A DNA stretch of 64,000 nucleotides. Origin: Peptoniphilus_A olsenii. Lineage in GTDB: Bacteria > Bacillota > Clostridia > Tissierellales > Peptoniphilaceae. Each line of letters starts with the position of its first letter. Within the stretch, counting starts at the first letter, position 1. The notes under the pieces were generated by a model, which saw nothing but the letters and a program-made list of their open reading frames with translations, searched no databases and had not been told where the DNA came from. Positions 7,034-16,110 of this stretch are shown here, piece after piece. A program made the translations under genes and the position numbers. Location of the stretch: NCBI RefSeq assembly GCF_040545475.1, contig NZ_JBEPMA010000008.1:12947-76946 (forward strand), given 5' to 3'.

Positions 7034-9562
7034 TTAAGATGCACAATAATCACATTCTTCTACTTCAAGCGATTTACTTCTCACATAATAAATAGATTTA
7101 ACCTTTTGTTTAGAGGCTTCTATATAAAGATTTAGTAATTTCCTCATTGTGTAGTCAGTTGTGATATAAAAATTAATTGACTGAGACTGGTCTATATGTC
7201 TTTGGCGAACTGCCGTCATCTTTATCAAAATATTTTGATCAATATCGTGAGCATTTTCATATAACCAAAAAGTTTTTGGAGTTAAATCAGGTGCAACACG
7301 AGGAAGGATTGAGCCTTTCTTTTCTTCTAAAAAGTATCTCATCATGACAGGGTCTACTCCAGCAGTTGTAGCCGCTATAATAGAAGTAGAACCAGTAGGA
7401 GCAACTGCCATTATATAACCATTCCTTAGTCCATTTTTATTTACACTTTCACGAAGGCGTGTCCATTTTTCATCTTTATAATCTCTAAGTTCAAAATAAT
7501 CGCCATTTTCCCAATCAGAACCTTCAAAATAATCATAAGATCCTTTTTCCATTGCTATCTCATTAGAAGCACTAATTGCATGATAATTTATCCTTTCATA
7601 TAAATCATCTGCCCACTTTAAATGTTCTTCTTCATCTGAAAATGCAATTCCTGCTTTAGCTAAAGCATGGTGATAACCACTTGTACCTAGTCCTATGGAA
7701 CGATACTTTCTATTTGTAACTTTAGCATAAGGTATTGGGTAGTAGTTTAAGTCTATCACATTATCCAGTGCTCTAACAGTAGTTTTGACTACATCTTTAA
7801 GTTCGTTGTCATCTTCTATATTAATATTTCCCAGTACAAGAGATGCTAAATTGCAGACAACAAAATCTCCCGGCTTAGTCTTAGTTACAATCACCTCATC
7901 GCCATCTTCTGTCTCGATAGTTGTAGATATTGTCTCAATTGGGCTCATGTTTTGCATTATTTCAGTACACAAATTGGAGCTATAAATCATGCCTGCATGT
8001 TTATTTGGATTCATCTCATTTACATTGTCTCTAAAAAATGCAAAAGGAGTTCCGGTTTCCGTCAATGATTTGATAATCAAACGAACTAAATCTTTGACAC
8101 TCATCTCACGTCTTGATATATTTTCATCTTCGATACATTCTTTATATTTCTCTTCCCACTCTTTGCCATAATAATCTTCAAGTGAGTAACCTTTTTTAGT
8201 TAAAATCTCATGAGGGTCAAACATGTACCAAGTTGCATTTATGTCTTTTTCTGCAAGTTCGAAAAATAAATTTGGATAACTTACAGCAGGAAATATATCA
8301 TGAGCTTTCATTCTATCGTCACCATTGTTGGTTCTAAGCTGCAAAAACTCAGGTATATCTTTGTGCCAAACATCTAAATAGCAGGCAACAGAACCTTGTC
8401 TTACCCCCAATTGGTCGACAGCCACAGCAGTATCATTTGCAAGTTTTAGCCATCTAATGACGCCGCCAGCAACACCTTTGAAACCTCTAATGTCTGAACC
8501 AGTAGCCCTAACTTTACCAAAATAGAGTCCCATACCTCCTCCATGTTTAGAAATTTGTGCAAAATTATCAATGGAGCGATAAATTCCCTTGAGAGTATCA
8601 GGTACAGTATCTATAAAACAAGAAGATAGCTGATTATATGGTTTTCGGGCATTGGACATAGTTGGAGTTGCGACAGTAACCTTTAAAGTAGAATAAATAT
8701 CATAAAATTTCTTTGCCCAATAAATTTTGTTTTGCTCAGGAATAGCAAGATGCATTGCAATACCCATAAACATTTCTTGTACATTCTCCACGAGCTTTCC
8801 ATCATGGCTTCTTATCACATATCTTTTAATAAGAAGATCTAGCCCAGAATAATTCAAAAGATTATTGCGCGAAGAATCAATATATTCCTCTAATTCTAAA
8901 ATCTCTTCTTTAGAATAATTTTCTAAAATATACTTACCATATAATCCTTTTTCAGTTAAAAATTTGATTTTTTCATAAAAATTATTTATCCCATAAACCT
9001 TTAAATTCTTTTCAATATTCATATTTAAATCGTAGTTTAAAAATATAGCAGCAATAAACTCCCATCTTGGTGCATCTTTTGTAGTTAGTTCACTTGCAGC
9101 CTTTATTAGCTCAGAAAGATAGACTTCTTGTGTTTGGTTTTCTTTAACAAAAGACTCAAACTTTCTATATAAATCCTCCAGAGAGTATTTTTCATTGTCA
9201 TATTTTTTTCTGATATTTTTTAGTATATTTAAAAGTTTTTCATCATTTATGAACTCTCCAAATCTATCGATGATTTGACGTTCTTTGCTGTGTTTATTTC
9301 TGTATAGAATAAAAGATTTCATTACATCAATATGTTTTTCATCAATTAATTTTAATTCTACAAGATCTTGTATTTTCTCCACAGTTGGCGGGTTCTTTGG
9401 ATTATAAGTCGAAAGCAGTTCCTCTTTAATTTCCAAAGCATATCTATTTAAATCTTCACTCTTGTACTCCTTATCAATGGATTTAAAAGCTTTTTCAATA
9501 GCATGTTTAATCTTTTTATGATCAAAATCCACAGTTCTCTTATCTCTTTTTAAAATTTTCAT
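7034..9562 (-). CDS. nrdA: Class I ribonucleoside-diphosphate reductase, alpha (catalytic) subunit
   Basis: 842 residues. An N-terminal ATP-cone (residues about 1-95, starting MKILKRDKRTVDFD) indicates allosteric activity control by ATP/dATP. The catalytic barrel shows the redox cysteines in QLSSCFIDTVPD and DFVVCNLASL, the thiyl-radical loop SSNLCTEI, the paired tyrosines SIYYVR, and a C-terminal relay ending ECDYCAS. The start at 9562 has GGGGGA upstream. It leads the nrdA-nrdB-DUF523 operon; a candidate operator overlaps its leader. Essential for dNTP supply. Confidence 0.94.
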   Translation of the reverse strand: MKILKRDKRTVDFDHKKIKHAIEKAFKSIDKEYKSEDLNRYALEIKEELLSTYNPKNPPTVEKIQDLVELKLIDEKHIDVMKSFILYRNKHSKERQIIDRFGEFINDEKLLNILKNIRKKYDNEKYSLEDLYRKFESFVKENQTQEVYLSELIKAASELTTKDAPRWEFIAAIFLNYDLNMNIEKNLKVYGINNFYEKIKFLTEKGLYGKYILENYSKEEILELEEYIDSSRNNLLNYSGLDLLIKRYVIRSHDGKLVENVQEMFMGIAMHLAIPEQNKIYWAKKFYDIYSTLKVTVATPTMSNARKPYNQLSSCFIDTVPDTLKGIYRSIDNFAQISKHGGGMGLYFGKVRATGSDIRGFKGVAGGVIRWLKLANDTAVAVDQLGVRQGSVACYLDVWHKDIPEFLQLRTNNGDDRMKAHDIFPAVSYPNLFFELAEKDINATWYMFDPHEILTKKGYSLEDYYGKEWEEKYKECIEDENISRREMSVKDLVRLIIKSLTETGTPFAFFRDNVNEMNPNKHAGMIYSSNLCTEIMQNMSPIETISTTIETEDGDEVIVTKTKPGDFVVCNLASLVLGNINIEDDNELKDVVKTTVRALDNVIDLNYYPIPYAKVTNRKYRSIGLGTSGYHHALAKAGIAFSDEEEHLKWADDLYERINYHAISASNEIAMEKGSYDYFEGSDWENGDYFELRDYKDEKWTRLRESVNKNGLRNGYIMAVAPTGSTSIIAATTAGVDPVMMRYFLEEKKGSILPRVAPDLTPKTFWLYENAHDIDQNILIKMTAVRQRHIDQSQSINFYITTDYTMRKLLNLYIEASKQKVKSIYYVRSKSLEVEECDYCAS

Positions 9563-9570
9563 ATATCCCC

Positions 9571-9616
9571 CATATAGTAGTAAAATATTATAATTTATTA
9601 TAAGTGCTACTATATA
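9571..9616. promoter_or_regulatory. Inverted repeat in the ribonucleotide reductase leader, candidate NrdR boxes
   Basis: CATATAGTAG (9571-9580) and CTACTATATA (9607-9616) are inverted copies about 36 bp apart, each containing the ACTATAT half typical of NrdR boxes (full consensus near ACACWATATATWGTGT). The spacing is close to three helical turns, as NrdR box pairs often show. The matches are only half-sites, so this is a candidate, and no nrdR gene is in the window. Confidence 0.35.
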
Positions 9617-9765
9617 TTACCATAATGTAGAGTGTTTTTGTAGGGTTTTACATAAGTATAATTGTAAAATATAACTATACCAATAGGTTTTATAGATACA
9701 AAATTATTTAAACTTATGGTAATCATACTAATATTATTGATTAAATATTCTATAAAAATGTTTAA

Positions 9766-10059
9766 TCAAAAATCTTTATTAGTAATCTTAAGATACAGGT
9801 TAATACCGCCAAATATTGTCAACAAAGCAAATGGTATAAATATACTCACTACTGCTTCTTTATTTCCTTCTTTGGCATATTCTATCAACGCCCATATCAT
9901 TAGACCATAAACTATAATAATTAGAATATAAAATATTATTTTAAGTGTTTTTAAAACTAGATTACTTAAGGGGGTGTTTTTAGTTTTTAATTTTTTATAT
10001 GCCAAAAAACCTAAGTACAATATTATACATTGGACTATAAAACTTATTAATCTATGCAT
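9766..10059 (-). CDS. Small membrane protein, unknown function
   Basis: 97 residues from the ATG at 10059, chosen because GGGAGG lies just upstream of it while the in-frame ATG at 10071 has none. Three hydrophobic segments (about residues 3-19, 36-56 and 68-88) separated by short charged loops, ending KITNKDF. I do not recognise a family. It stands alone between the reductase operon and the lipoprotein gene, whose terminator lies just upstream. Confidence 0.55.
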   Translation of the reverse strand: MHRLISFIVQCIILYLGFLAYKKLKTKNTPLSNLVLKTLKIIFYILIIIVYGLMIWALIEYAKEGNKEAVVSIFIPFALLTIFGGINLYLKITNKDF

Positions 10060-10080
10060 TTTCCCTCCCAATATTAAATT

Positions 10081-10107
10081 AAAAAAAGAGACCTCAAAAG
10101 AGATCTC
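10081..10107 (-). terminator. Rho-independent terminator after the lipoprotein gene
   Basis: On the minus strand, GAGATC pairs with GGTCTC (one G-U) around an 8-nt loop and is followed by seven T. Confidence 0.75.
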
Positions 10108-10122
10108 TCAAAAATATTTAAA

Positions 10123-11883
10123 TTATCTTACTACTGTAAAAAGTGTTTCTGCTGTTTTTTTAACAGCTTCTTCTATATTTTTTTCTGACTCAGCTTTTAA
10201 GTCTTCTTTTTCAGTTTCTTTAACTTTGTCAGTTTCTTTGGCTTCTTCGTAAGGTACAGCTATTTTTTCTGTGCTGTCAATTTTATCATAATATTTTTTA
10301 AGAAGCTCTTTATCATTTTCTAATTCTTTTTTAGCTTCAAGCATTGCTTGTTGTTTTTCTTGTTCCCAAACTTCTTTGATATCTTTTTCGATTTCTTCGC
10401 TAGTCATGCCATCTTTCATCATGTAAGCTATGATTTCGTAATTTTGTTCTTTTTCAGCCATTGCAAGTTTTTCTGATAATTCTTTTTCTGTTATGTTGAA
10501 AATGTCAACAATTGGCATAAATTCGTCATCAGTATATTTAACTTGATAACCAAAAGCTTCAGATACAAATCTAACTGGTATATAAGTTTTATTGTTTGAA
10601 ATTATTGCTGGTGAATCAAGAGCAACTTCTTTGTCATTTACTAATGCTTTGTCTTTGCCAATAGTTAGGATGATTTTTTCGTCATCTTTTGATATTGTGA
10701 CAGTTTTTGCATTTGCGTTCCAATCTACTTTTGCACCAATTTTTTCATAGAAAGATCTTGCTGAAAGCATTGTTCTATTGTTCATGATTTTTGGCATAGC
10801 TTCTGGATCATTAAATGTTATATCTTCGCCATTTACTCTAACTGTAACAATTTTTTCAAAACTAGGCATCATTAGTTTAATGTATTCATCCATTGTTATT
10901 TCTTTTACAGAAGTTGGCAATTTAATTTCTACATGTTCATCTTTAATTCCAGATGCAGTTCCTGTGAATTTAATTTTCATAAAGTTTGAAAAATTAATGT
11001 CAGCTTTGACATCAGAAGTGTATTTGTCATCTTCAAATGTTGATTTTTCATAAATTTTTGAGCCTTTAAGTGCTTCTTTTGCACCTTTAGCCATTTCTTT
11101 TATGGACTCTGAATTGTATTTGTTCTTTAAATTTTTAAATTCAGCTTTATCTTCTTCAGTCATTGTTGGTTCAATTTTTTCTACTATTGCAAGTAAATTT
11201 TCAGATACTTTGTCCCAGTTTTTAACAACATGATCAGATCCATTAATTATGTTGTCAATTATTTGATCTGAATTTGCTTCAAATGTATAAGTGTTGCCTT
11301 CAACTTTATAATCTACAGATGGTTTGAAATCTCCAAGTGCAACGTCCATAAGCTTCATAATATCTGCTTTAAATTCTTCTGAATTTAGATATTTAATGCT
11401 AGCAGGATTCATTCCACCATATCCACCAGATAATGCGAGATAATCTTCTTTAATTTCTTTTATTGATTCAGGATTTGACATTTCAAATATGCTCTTTGGC
11501 ATATAAATTTTGTCATTATCTACATACATTTTGAAATCAAGAGTATCTGGAAGAGTGTTCATTTCTGCAAGTTCAGCTTCATCTTTAATTTGTCCTTTCA
11601 TTGATTCTTTTAAAGATTTGAAACCTACATTTACAGAAATTTCTGCTTTAGTTTGTCCTACTTGTTTTCCTGTGAAAGTTACAGGGAATTTCATGTTAAG
11701 TGTTTCTTCTGATTGTGGATCTTTGACTTGTATATCATAGTCAAATTTTCCTTCAATTGTTGATCCCTTCCAACTACTTATCTTATTGCTTGCTTCTATA
11801 TAAGATGCAGTGTTTGGAGTACAAGCTACAAGTGTAGCAAGCACTAAAAGTATAGCTAAAAGTGAAAATATTTTCTTCTTCAT
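10123..11883 (-). CDS. Lipoprotein with copper-amine-oxidase N-terminal-like (stalk) domain
   Basis: 586 residues. A signal peptide with a lipobox (LVLATLVAC, Cys21) predicts a lipid-anchored surface protein. Residues about 25-320 form a large beta-rich/helical region of unknown type. Residues about 345-455 match the Cu_amine_oxidN1 domain: MNNRTMLSARSFYEKIGAKV, WNANAKTVTI and ISNNKTYIPVRFVSEAFGY. This domain is common in surface proteins of Firmicutes and is not itself an oxidase. The tail (about 460-586) is strongly charged and helical, rich in Glu and Lys, and probably coiled. The AGGAGG site sits upstream of the ATG at 11883. Monocistronic. Confidence 0.8.
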   Translation of the reverse strand: MKKKIFSLLAILLVLATLVACTPNTASYIEASNKISSWKGSTIEGKFDYDIQVKDPQSEETLNMKFPVTFTGKQVGQTKAEISVNVGFKSLKESMKGQIKDEAELAEMNTLPDTLDFKMYVDNDKIYMPKSIFEMSNPESIKEIKEDYLALSGGYGGMNPASIKYLNSEEFKADIMKLMDVALGDFKPSVDYKVEGNTYTFEANSDQIIDNIINGSDHVVKNWDKVSENLLAIVEKIEPTMTEEDKAEFKNLKNKYNSESIKEMAKGAKEALKGSKIYEKSTFEDDKYTSDVKADINFSNFMKIKFTGTASGIKDEHVEIKLPTSVKEITMDEYIKLMMPSFEKIVTVRVNGEDITFNDPEAMPKIMNNRTMLSARSFYEKIGAKVDWNANAKTVTISKDDEKIILTIGKDKALVNDKEVALDSPAIISNNKTYIPVRFVSEAFGYQVKYTDDEFMPIVDIFNITEKELSEKLAMAEKEQNYEIIAYMMKDGMTSEEIEKDIKEVWEQEKQQAMLEAKKELENDKELLKKYYDKIDSTEKIAVPYEEAKETDKVKETEKEDLKAESEKNIEEAVKKTAETLFTVVR

Positions 11884-12020
11884 AATAACCTCCTCATATA
11901 TATACTATTATTCTACATCAATAATCTAATCTTTACAATTACAATACTATTACTATATCAAGTAAATTACTAAGATTTGTCAAAGACATTGTTTCTAAAT
12001 TAATTGAGATTATTTTCATA

Positions 12021-12046
12021 AAAAATAGCCCTACTTTTGTAGGACT
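12021..12046 (-). terminator. Terminator after the NSS transporter gene
   Basis: On the minus strand TCCTAC-AAAA-GTAGGG forms a short strong hairpin followed by TATTTTTTAT. It directly follows the stop at 12051. Confidence 0.75.
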
Positions 12047-12050
12047 ACAC

Positions 12051-13364
12051 TTAAAATGATATACCTTTTACAACCGCTATAAAGCATAAGACTACTGCAA
12101 GTGGCACATATAAATATTTACTTATATTGTACCAAAATTTGCCATAACCTTTTTGAGAACCTTCATTGATTTCAGATATTAATTCATTTTTATCCATAAT
12201 CCAAAACCATGTTATAGCTCCAATTGAAGCACCTATAGGTATTATATATATTGAAATTAAATCCATCCATGGTCCCCATCTAAATATGGCTTCCATATTG
12301 ACTGAAATTCCAAAACAAGCAATTATTAAAACAGTCAAAAAAGTTTTTCTTTTAACTTTTGGAAATTTATACATTAGCGATTCAATTACAACCTCAAACA
12401 TGTTTTGTAATGAAGAAATACCCCCAAATACCACGGCTAAAAATAAAACTATTGCAAATAGTCTACCTAAATAAATATCTTGCAAAATTTCTGGTAATAC
12501 AACAAATAAAAGTTTGGGGCCAGAAGCCAAATCAACATTGTAAGAAAAACAGGCAGGTATAATGACAAGAGCTGCAACAATTGCCGCAACTGTGTCAAAA
12601 AATGCTGTACTTAAACTCGATCTAACAACATCTTCACTTTTTTGCAAATATGCTCCATAAACTAGCATTCCAGAACCCGTTACAGATAAGGAAAAGAAAG
12701 CTTGACCCATGGCAAATATCCACACCATTGGATCTTTTAAATCTTTCCACACTGGTTTAAACATAAATTCATACCCAGCACTAGAACCATTTAAGAAAAA
12801 CACTCTTATTGCCAAAATACAAAATAAAATAAAAAATGCAGGCATCATTATTTTATTAGAAATTTCAATACCTCTTGCACCAATACTTAGTGATAATATG
12901 ACAAATAATATTACTATAAAATGATATACAACTACCGAATAATTATTTAATGAAAAAGAATCAAACCATGTAGATGTTTCTACATGCATTAGAGTTCCAG
13001 TAACTGACTCTACAAGTGCCTTTAAAACATATGCCACTATAACTGAATAACCTATAGCGATGCAAAATGAACCGATTAATGGTATCCATCCAATAATTTT
13101 TCCAAGTTTATTTAGACCTCGCTTATTAAAAGCATATTCATAAGAGCCAAGTGTGCCTGTACCTGTTTTTCTACCCATAGCATATTCGGCACTGAGTCCA
13201 CAATATGAAAATATTAAAATAAAAAATAAATAAACAATTAAAAATGCAGAGCCTCCTAGAGAACCCATCCTAAATGGAAAACCCCAAACATTAGCCATGC
13301 CTACAGCTGAACCAACACAAGCAAGTATAAAACCCCAACGTGATGAAAAACTTTTTTCTTTCAT
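12051..13364 (-). CDS. Sodium-dependent transporter, neurotransmitter:sodium symporter (NSS) family
   Basis: 437 residues from the ATG at 13364 (AAAGGATTT upstream; the in-frame ATG at 13379 lacks a ribosome site). The family signature of TM1, WGFILACVGSAVGMANVWGF, is complete, including the unwound Gly-rich stretch that binds Na+ and substrate. About 11 hydrophobic segments follow, typical of bacterial NSS members that import amino acids such as tyrosine, tryptophan or other hydrophobic residues. The charged N-terminus MKEKSFSSRW is also typical. Substrate unknown. The gene is monocistronic with its own terminator. Confidence 0.93.
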   Translation of the reverse strand: MKEKSFSSRWGFILACVGSAVGMANVWGFPFRMGSLGGSAFLIVYLFFILIFSYCGLSAEYAMGRKTGTGTLGSYEYAFNKRGLNKLGKIIGWIPLIGSFCIAIGYSVIVAYVLKALVESVTGTLMHVETSTWFDSFSLNNYSVVVYHFIVILFVILSLSIGARGIEISNKIMMPAFFILFCILAIRVFFLNGSSAGYEFMFKPVWKDLKDPMVWIFAMGQAFFSLSVTGSGMLVYGAYLQKSEDVVRSSLSTAFFDTVAAIVAALVIIPACFSYNVDLASGPKLLFVVLPEILQDIYLGRLFAIVLFLAVVFGGISSLQNMFEVVIESLMYKFPKVKRKTFLTVLIIACFGISVNMEAIFRWGPWMDLISIYIIPIGASIGAITWFWIMDKNELISEINEGSQKGYGKFWYNISKYLYVPLAVVLCFIAVVKGISF

Positions 13365-13577
13365 ATTAAATCCTTTCATTTAATGATTAAATTAATATAT
13401 CATAAAAAAACTAAAATGTAAAACACTTTAAAGCGGTGAGTTCTTGTCCTAAATGTTTGAATTGTTATTTGAATATTTGTTTTAAAAGTAGAAATTTTTA
13501 TAAACAAGGAAAATTTATAATTTGATAGTCAATTTACTATATGAAGTACAAAGAAATCTTATAACTACAACACAAAT

Positions 13578-13605
13578 TAAAAAAAGGAGGACTAACCAGT
13601 CCTCC
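13578..13605 (-). terminator. Strong terminator of the orphan structured RNA
   Basis: On the minus strand GGAGGACT-GGTT-AGTCCTCC gives a perfect 8-bp GC-rich stem with a 4-nt loop followed by eight T. No open reading frame ends here, so it closes a non-coding transcript. Confidence 0.9.
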
Positions 13606-13806
13606 CCATATTTGACATTTTGCCAATAAATCTTTCAATTGTTATATATCTATAGCTCCTATGCTGTATAAATTAAGCATTTAAACCTTTAGCTAATATA
13701 GCTACTAAAAACTAGGCATACTTGCTACTTTTCCCTTGCGGGACGCATTCGAACTTTTCATTGGAATCACCTTTTCTAGTTACCAATTATTTCTTAAGCT
13801 AGCTTA
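13580..13806 (-). ncRNA. Orphan structured non-coding RNA of about 225 nt, class not assigned
   Basis: A transcript defined by a near-perfect promoter at 13812-13840 and a strong terminator at 13578-13605, with no credible ORF. Visible helices in order: ATTGG/CCAAT; TCCC-GCAA-GGGA with a GNRA tetraloop; TAGCTA-TAT-TAGCTA; ATGCT/AGCAT; and TTGGC-AAAAT-GTCAA. The 5' segment AAGTAAGC can also pair with GCTTAATTT about 125 nt later, suggesting a closing or alternative long-range helix. It lacks the motifs of SRP RNA, RNase P RNA and tmRNA. 6S RNA or the raiA-type RNA of Firmicutes are possible by size and context, but I cannot confirm either. It lies between a membrane protein gene and the NSS gene, 200 bp from the latter, so it does not look like a leader. 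Confidence 0.65.
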
Positions 13807-13811
13807 CTTAT

Positions 13812-13840
13812 ACTATAACGTATTAAAAGGATTTTGTCAA
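13812..13840 (-). promoter_or_regulatory. Sigma-A promoter of the orphan RNA
   Basis: On the minus strand: TTGACA (13835-13840), a 17-nt spacer, then TATAGT (13812-13817). The predicted start is near 13805. One base from perfect consensus, so transcription should be strong. Confidence 0.85.
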
Positions 13841-13858
13841 TGTTTTCCTAAAAGTTTT

Positions 13859-14554
13859 TTATAATTTTATATTAATTATATTTTTCTTAAGTTTATTTTG
13901 TTTTTCAGCTTCCACAAGTATCTTCATTGCCTCAACTGCCGACCTTCTGGAGCCGATATTTACTATATAACTTCCCTGTGAATTTTTACCTCTTATAGCA
14001 ACTTCATCGTTCTTATTTATTGATATTGATTTCATTGTATCAAAATCAAAACTATATGTGCCAAGAACAAGCCCATCTTCATAAGAACCCACAACTGTAC
14101 CTAAACTGTCTCTGCCATTTCTAAATTGCCCCCTAAGTGGCATATTATATATGGCTGGTGTTTTATCTTCTTTTTCTGGGAACTTGCCATAGTTTAAGTT
14201 CACTAAGAATAGTCCAAATATAACAAATGGTATAAATGGGTTTGAAAGTGTGTCTAATACAGCACTTTTTATAGGATACATTTCATGTAAGAAATATACA
14301 TTTAAAAATATTAAAAATGCAAAATAATAAATCATATTTAGTCTATAGGTATTTTTATTTACCTTTAGATTTTTCAAAGTGAAAATATTTTTATATTCTA
14401 TTCCTCTTTCCCAAATTGTCATTATAAATAAGTAGTTTGCAATGGCCCACAAAAATGTGTATATAGAGCTCAACTGATTTTTAGATAATATTTCCATCCC
14501 AAATGGTAGAAGTGCTGCAAGTATTACCGATATAATTGTTTTTTTGTTCTGCAT
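13859..14554 (-). CDS. Membrane protein of unknown function
   Basis: 231 residues from the ATG at 14554 (GGAGG 8 nt upstream; an earlier in-frame ATG at 14566 overlaps that site). Four hydrophobic segments fill the first 115 residues (about 5-25, 30-47, 70-88 and 100-115). A soluble C-terminal domain of about 110 residues follows, with predicted beta strands (LGTVVGSYEDGLVLGTYSF, VAIRGKNSQGSYIVNIGSRR), rather like a small PH-like or regulatory fold. No family recognised. Its stop is only about 20 bp from the -35 of the orphan RNA downstream. Confidence 0.6.
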   Translation of the reverse strand: MQNKKTIISVILAALLPFGMEILSKNQLSSIYTFLWAIANYLFIMTIWERGIEYKNIFTLKNLKVNKNTYRLNMIYYFAFLIFLNVYFLHEMYPIKSAVLDTLSNPFIPFVIFGLFLVNLNYGKFPEKEDKTPAIYNMPLRGQFRNGRDSLGTVVGSYEDGLVLGTYSFDFDTMKSISINKNDEVAIRGKNSQGSYIVNIGSRRSAVEAMKILVEAEKQNKLKKNIINIKL

Positions 14555-14697
14555 AATTGCCTCCAATCTATTATATTTTAAAAATAATGACCAATATTAT
14601 TATAGCAAATATTGATATATGTGCTAATATTTTCTATTATTTGTTATTTGATAATAACCAAACCAAATATAAATTTATTGACTAATTAAAATAAAAC

Positions 14698-14731
14698 AAA
14701 GACTCACGATATTATCTATACCATGAGTCTT
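14698..14731 (-). terminator. Terminator of the folate/glucosaminidase operon
   Basis: On the minus strand AAGACTCA pairs with TGAGTCTT across an 18-nt loop, overlapping the stop of the glucosaminidase gene, and is followed by TTGTTTTATTTT. Confidence 0.7.
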
Positions 14732-15296
14732 AGTCATATTGTCCTAGATTATATTTTTCGATTATTGAAATAATTTTATCAGCATAATTAGGATCTGTTG
14801 CATAACCACCTTGATTTATATAAATAGCAGCTTCTCTAAAGTCCCTTGCTGTCTTTACTTTATCGTACCTCTTGGCCTCAGTCAACAGTTTTGCATAATG
14901 TTCAAAAGATTCTTTTTTAGATTTATATTTTCGAAAATTCTCCAAATATCTTCCACTTTCACCATTTACATATTCTTCTGTTTCAAGTCTTATACTATTA
15001 TCTGATAAAGTAGCCTTGACACCAAAATAATTGTTGTACTCTGTTGAAAGTTGCGACCTCCCCCAATTGCTCTCAAGTATTGATTGTGCAATCATCACCG
15101 ATGGAAACAATCCATACTTTTTGGCTGTTCTCTGGGCAAGAGGAATAGTATCTTCTAAATACAGTTCCCTAAAGTTCACTTCAGGCTGTCTATTTCTTTT
15201 AAAAATTACATTTATCATAAATATTAATATTGTGATTGTCAAAACAAACATAAAAAGTACAGTAAAGCAACCTTTCAATAATCTTTTTAAGTTCAT
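14730..15296 (-). CDS. Membrane-anchored glucosaminidase (GH73 / FlgJ-LytG type)
   Basis: 188 residues. An N-terminal membrane anchor (about residues 10-33) is followed by an extracellular lysozyme-like domain. The catalytic-Glu motif AQSILESNWGRSQL is near residue 75, with NNYFGVKA and NQGGYATDPNYADKII downstream, as in peptidoglycan endo-beta-N-acetylglucosaminidases. It cleaves cell-wall glycan strands, probably during growth or separation. The start overlaps the folB-folK stop by 4 nt, placing a wall hydrolase at the end of the folate operon; the link is probably only transcriptional. Confidence 0.88.
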   Translation of the reverse strand: MNLKRLLKGCFTVLFMFVLTITILIFMINVIFKRNRQPEVNFRELYLEDTIPLAQRTAKKYGLFPSVMIAQSILESNWGRSQLSTEYNNYFGVKATLSDNSIRLETEEYVNGESGRYLENFRKYKSKKESFEHYAKLLTEAKRYDKVKTARDFREAAIYINQGGYATDPNYADKIISIIEKYNLGQYD

Positions 15297-16102
15297 TTTT
15301 TAATATCCTCATATAAGTCTGATATTTTTCTACCAATAATTGGATGAAAATAATTTGGTATAAGTTCATTTAAAGAATTAAGAACAAATTCACGCTCATG
15401 TAAAAATGGATGTGGAACTATCAATTCATCCTCAAATATTATCTCTCTATCTATCAGAAGTATGTCTAAGTCGATAGTTCGTGGTCCCCATTTTTCATGT
15501 CTTACTCTATCTAAATCTATTTCTATTTTTTGTAATATATGCAATAGGTCAATTGGATCTTCGAAGCTATTTACCTTGACAACTGTATTTAAAAAATCAG
15601 CTTGATCAGTTTTGCCCCAAGCTTTTGTTTCAATAATGGGAGCTTCTTCTAATATTTTTAGTCCCGATGATTTCATCGCATCTATGGCTCTATTTATATA
15701 TTCTTCTCTATCTCCCATATTAGTTCCAATGCCTATATAATAATTGCGACGCTTTTTTATGCATTTTACTGAGGCAGTATCTAGTGGCAAGTTTATAGGT
15801 GCCCATGGCTTTTTGATTTCAATATCTAATTTTTTAACTATTTCATAGTTATCAAATATATACTTTGTCAACTTATAAGCCAGCGTCTCGATTAAATCTT
15901 CGTCACCTTTAAATAATTCATAGATTTCATGCGATAATTTACCATAGTCAATAGATTTATCTAAATCTTTTTCTAATGCACAATCTCTAAAAGAGAGATC
16001 AGCTTCGACTGAAATAAGAAATTTTTGGCCTAGAAACTTCTCTTCTTTAAACAAACCATGATTGGCATAAACCTCTAGGTCTTTAATTTTAATTTTATCC
16101 AT
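15293..16102 (-). CDS. folK: Fused dihydroneopterin aldolase / HPPK (FolB-FolK)
   Basis: 269 residues in two domains. Residues 1-115 resemble FolB: KDLEVYANHGLFKEEKFLGQKF, with the ETLAYKLTKYI helix. Residues 120-269 resemble FolK: GIGTNMGDREEYINRAI, the DFLNTVVKV segment, and RHEKWGPRTIDLDILLID, the ATP/Mg-binding signature. Together they convert dihydroneopterin to 6-hydroxymethyl-dihydropterin and pyrophosphorylate it for dihydropteroate synthase. It follows the HD protein gene by 8 nt. Dihydropteroate synthase (folP), often in such operons, is absent here. Confidence 0.93.
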   Translation of the reverse strand: MDKIKIKDLEVYANHGLFKEEKFLGQKFLISVEADLSFRDCALEKDLDKSIDYGKLSHEIYELFKGDEDLIETLAYKLTKYIFDNYEIVKKLDIEIKKPWAPINLPLDTASVKCIKKRRNYYIGIGTNMGDREEYINRAIDAMKSSGLKILEEAPIIETKAWGKTDQADFLNTVVKVNSFEDPIDLLHILQKIEIDLDRVRHEKWGPRTIDLDILLIDREIIFEDELIVPHPFLHEREFVLNSLNELIPNYFHPIIGRKISDLYEDIKK

Positions 16103-16110
16103 CTTTCACC

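Noticed and set aside
13580..13806. Reading the orphan RNA as a T-box or riboswitch leader of the NSS gene
   Set aside because: A full terminator and about 200 bp separate it from the NSS start, and the T-box GGTGG...ACCGCG antiterminator and known aptamer cores were not seen.
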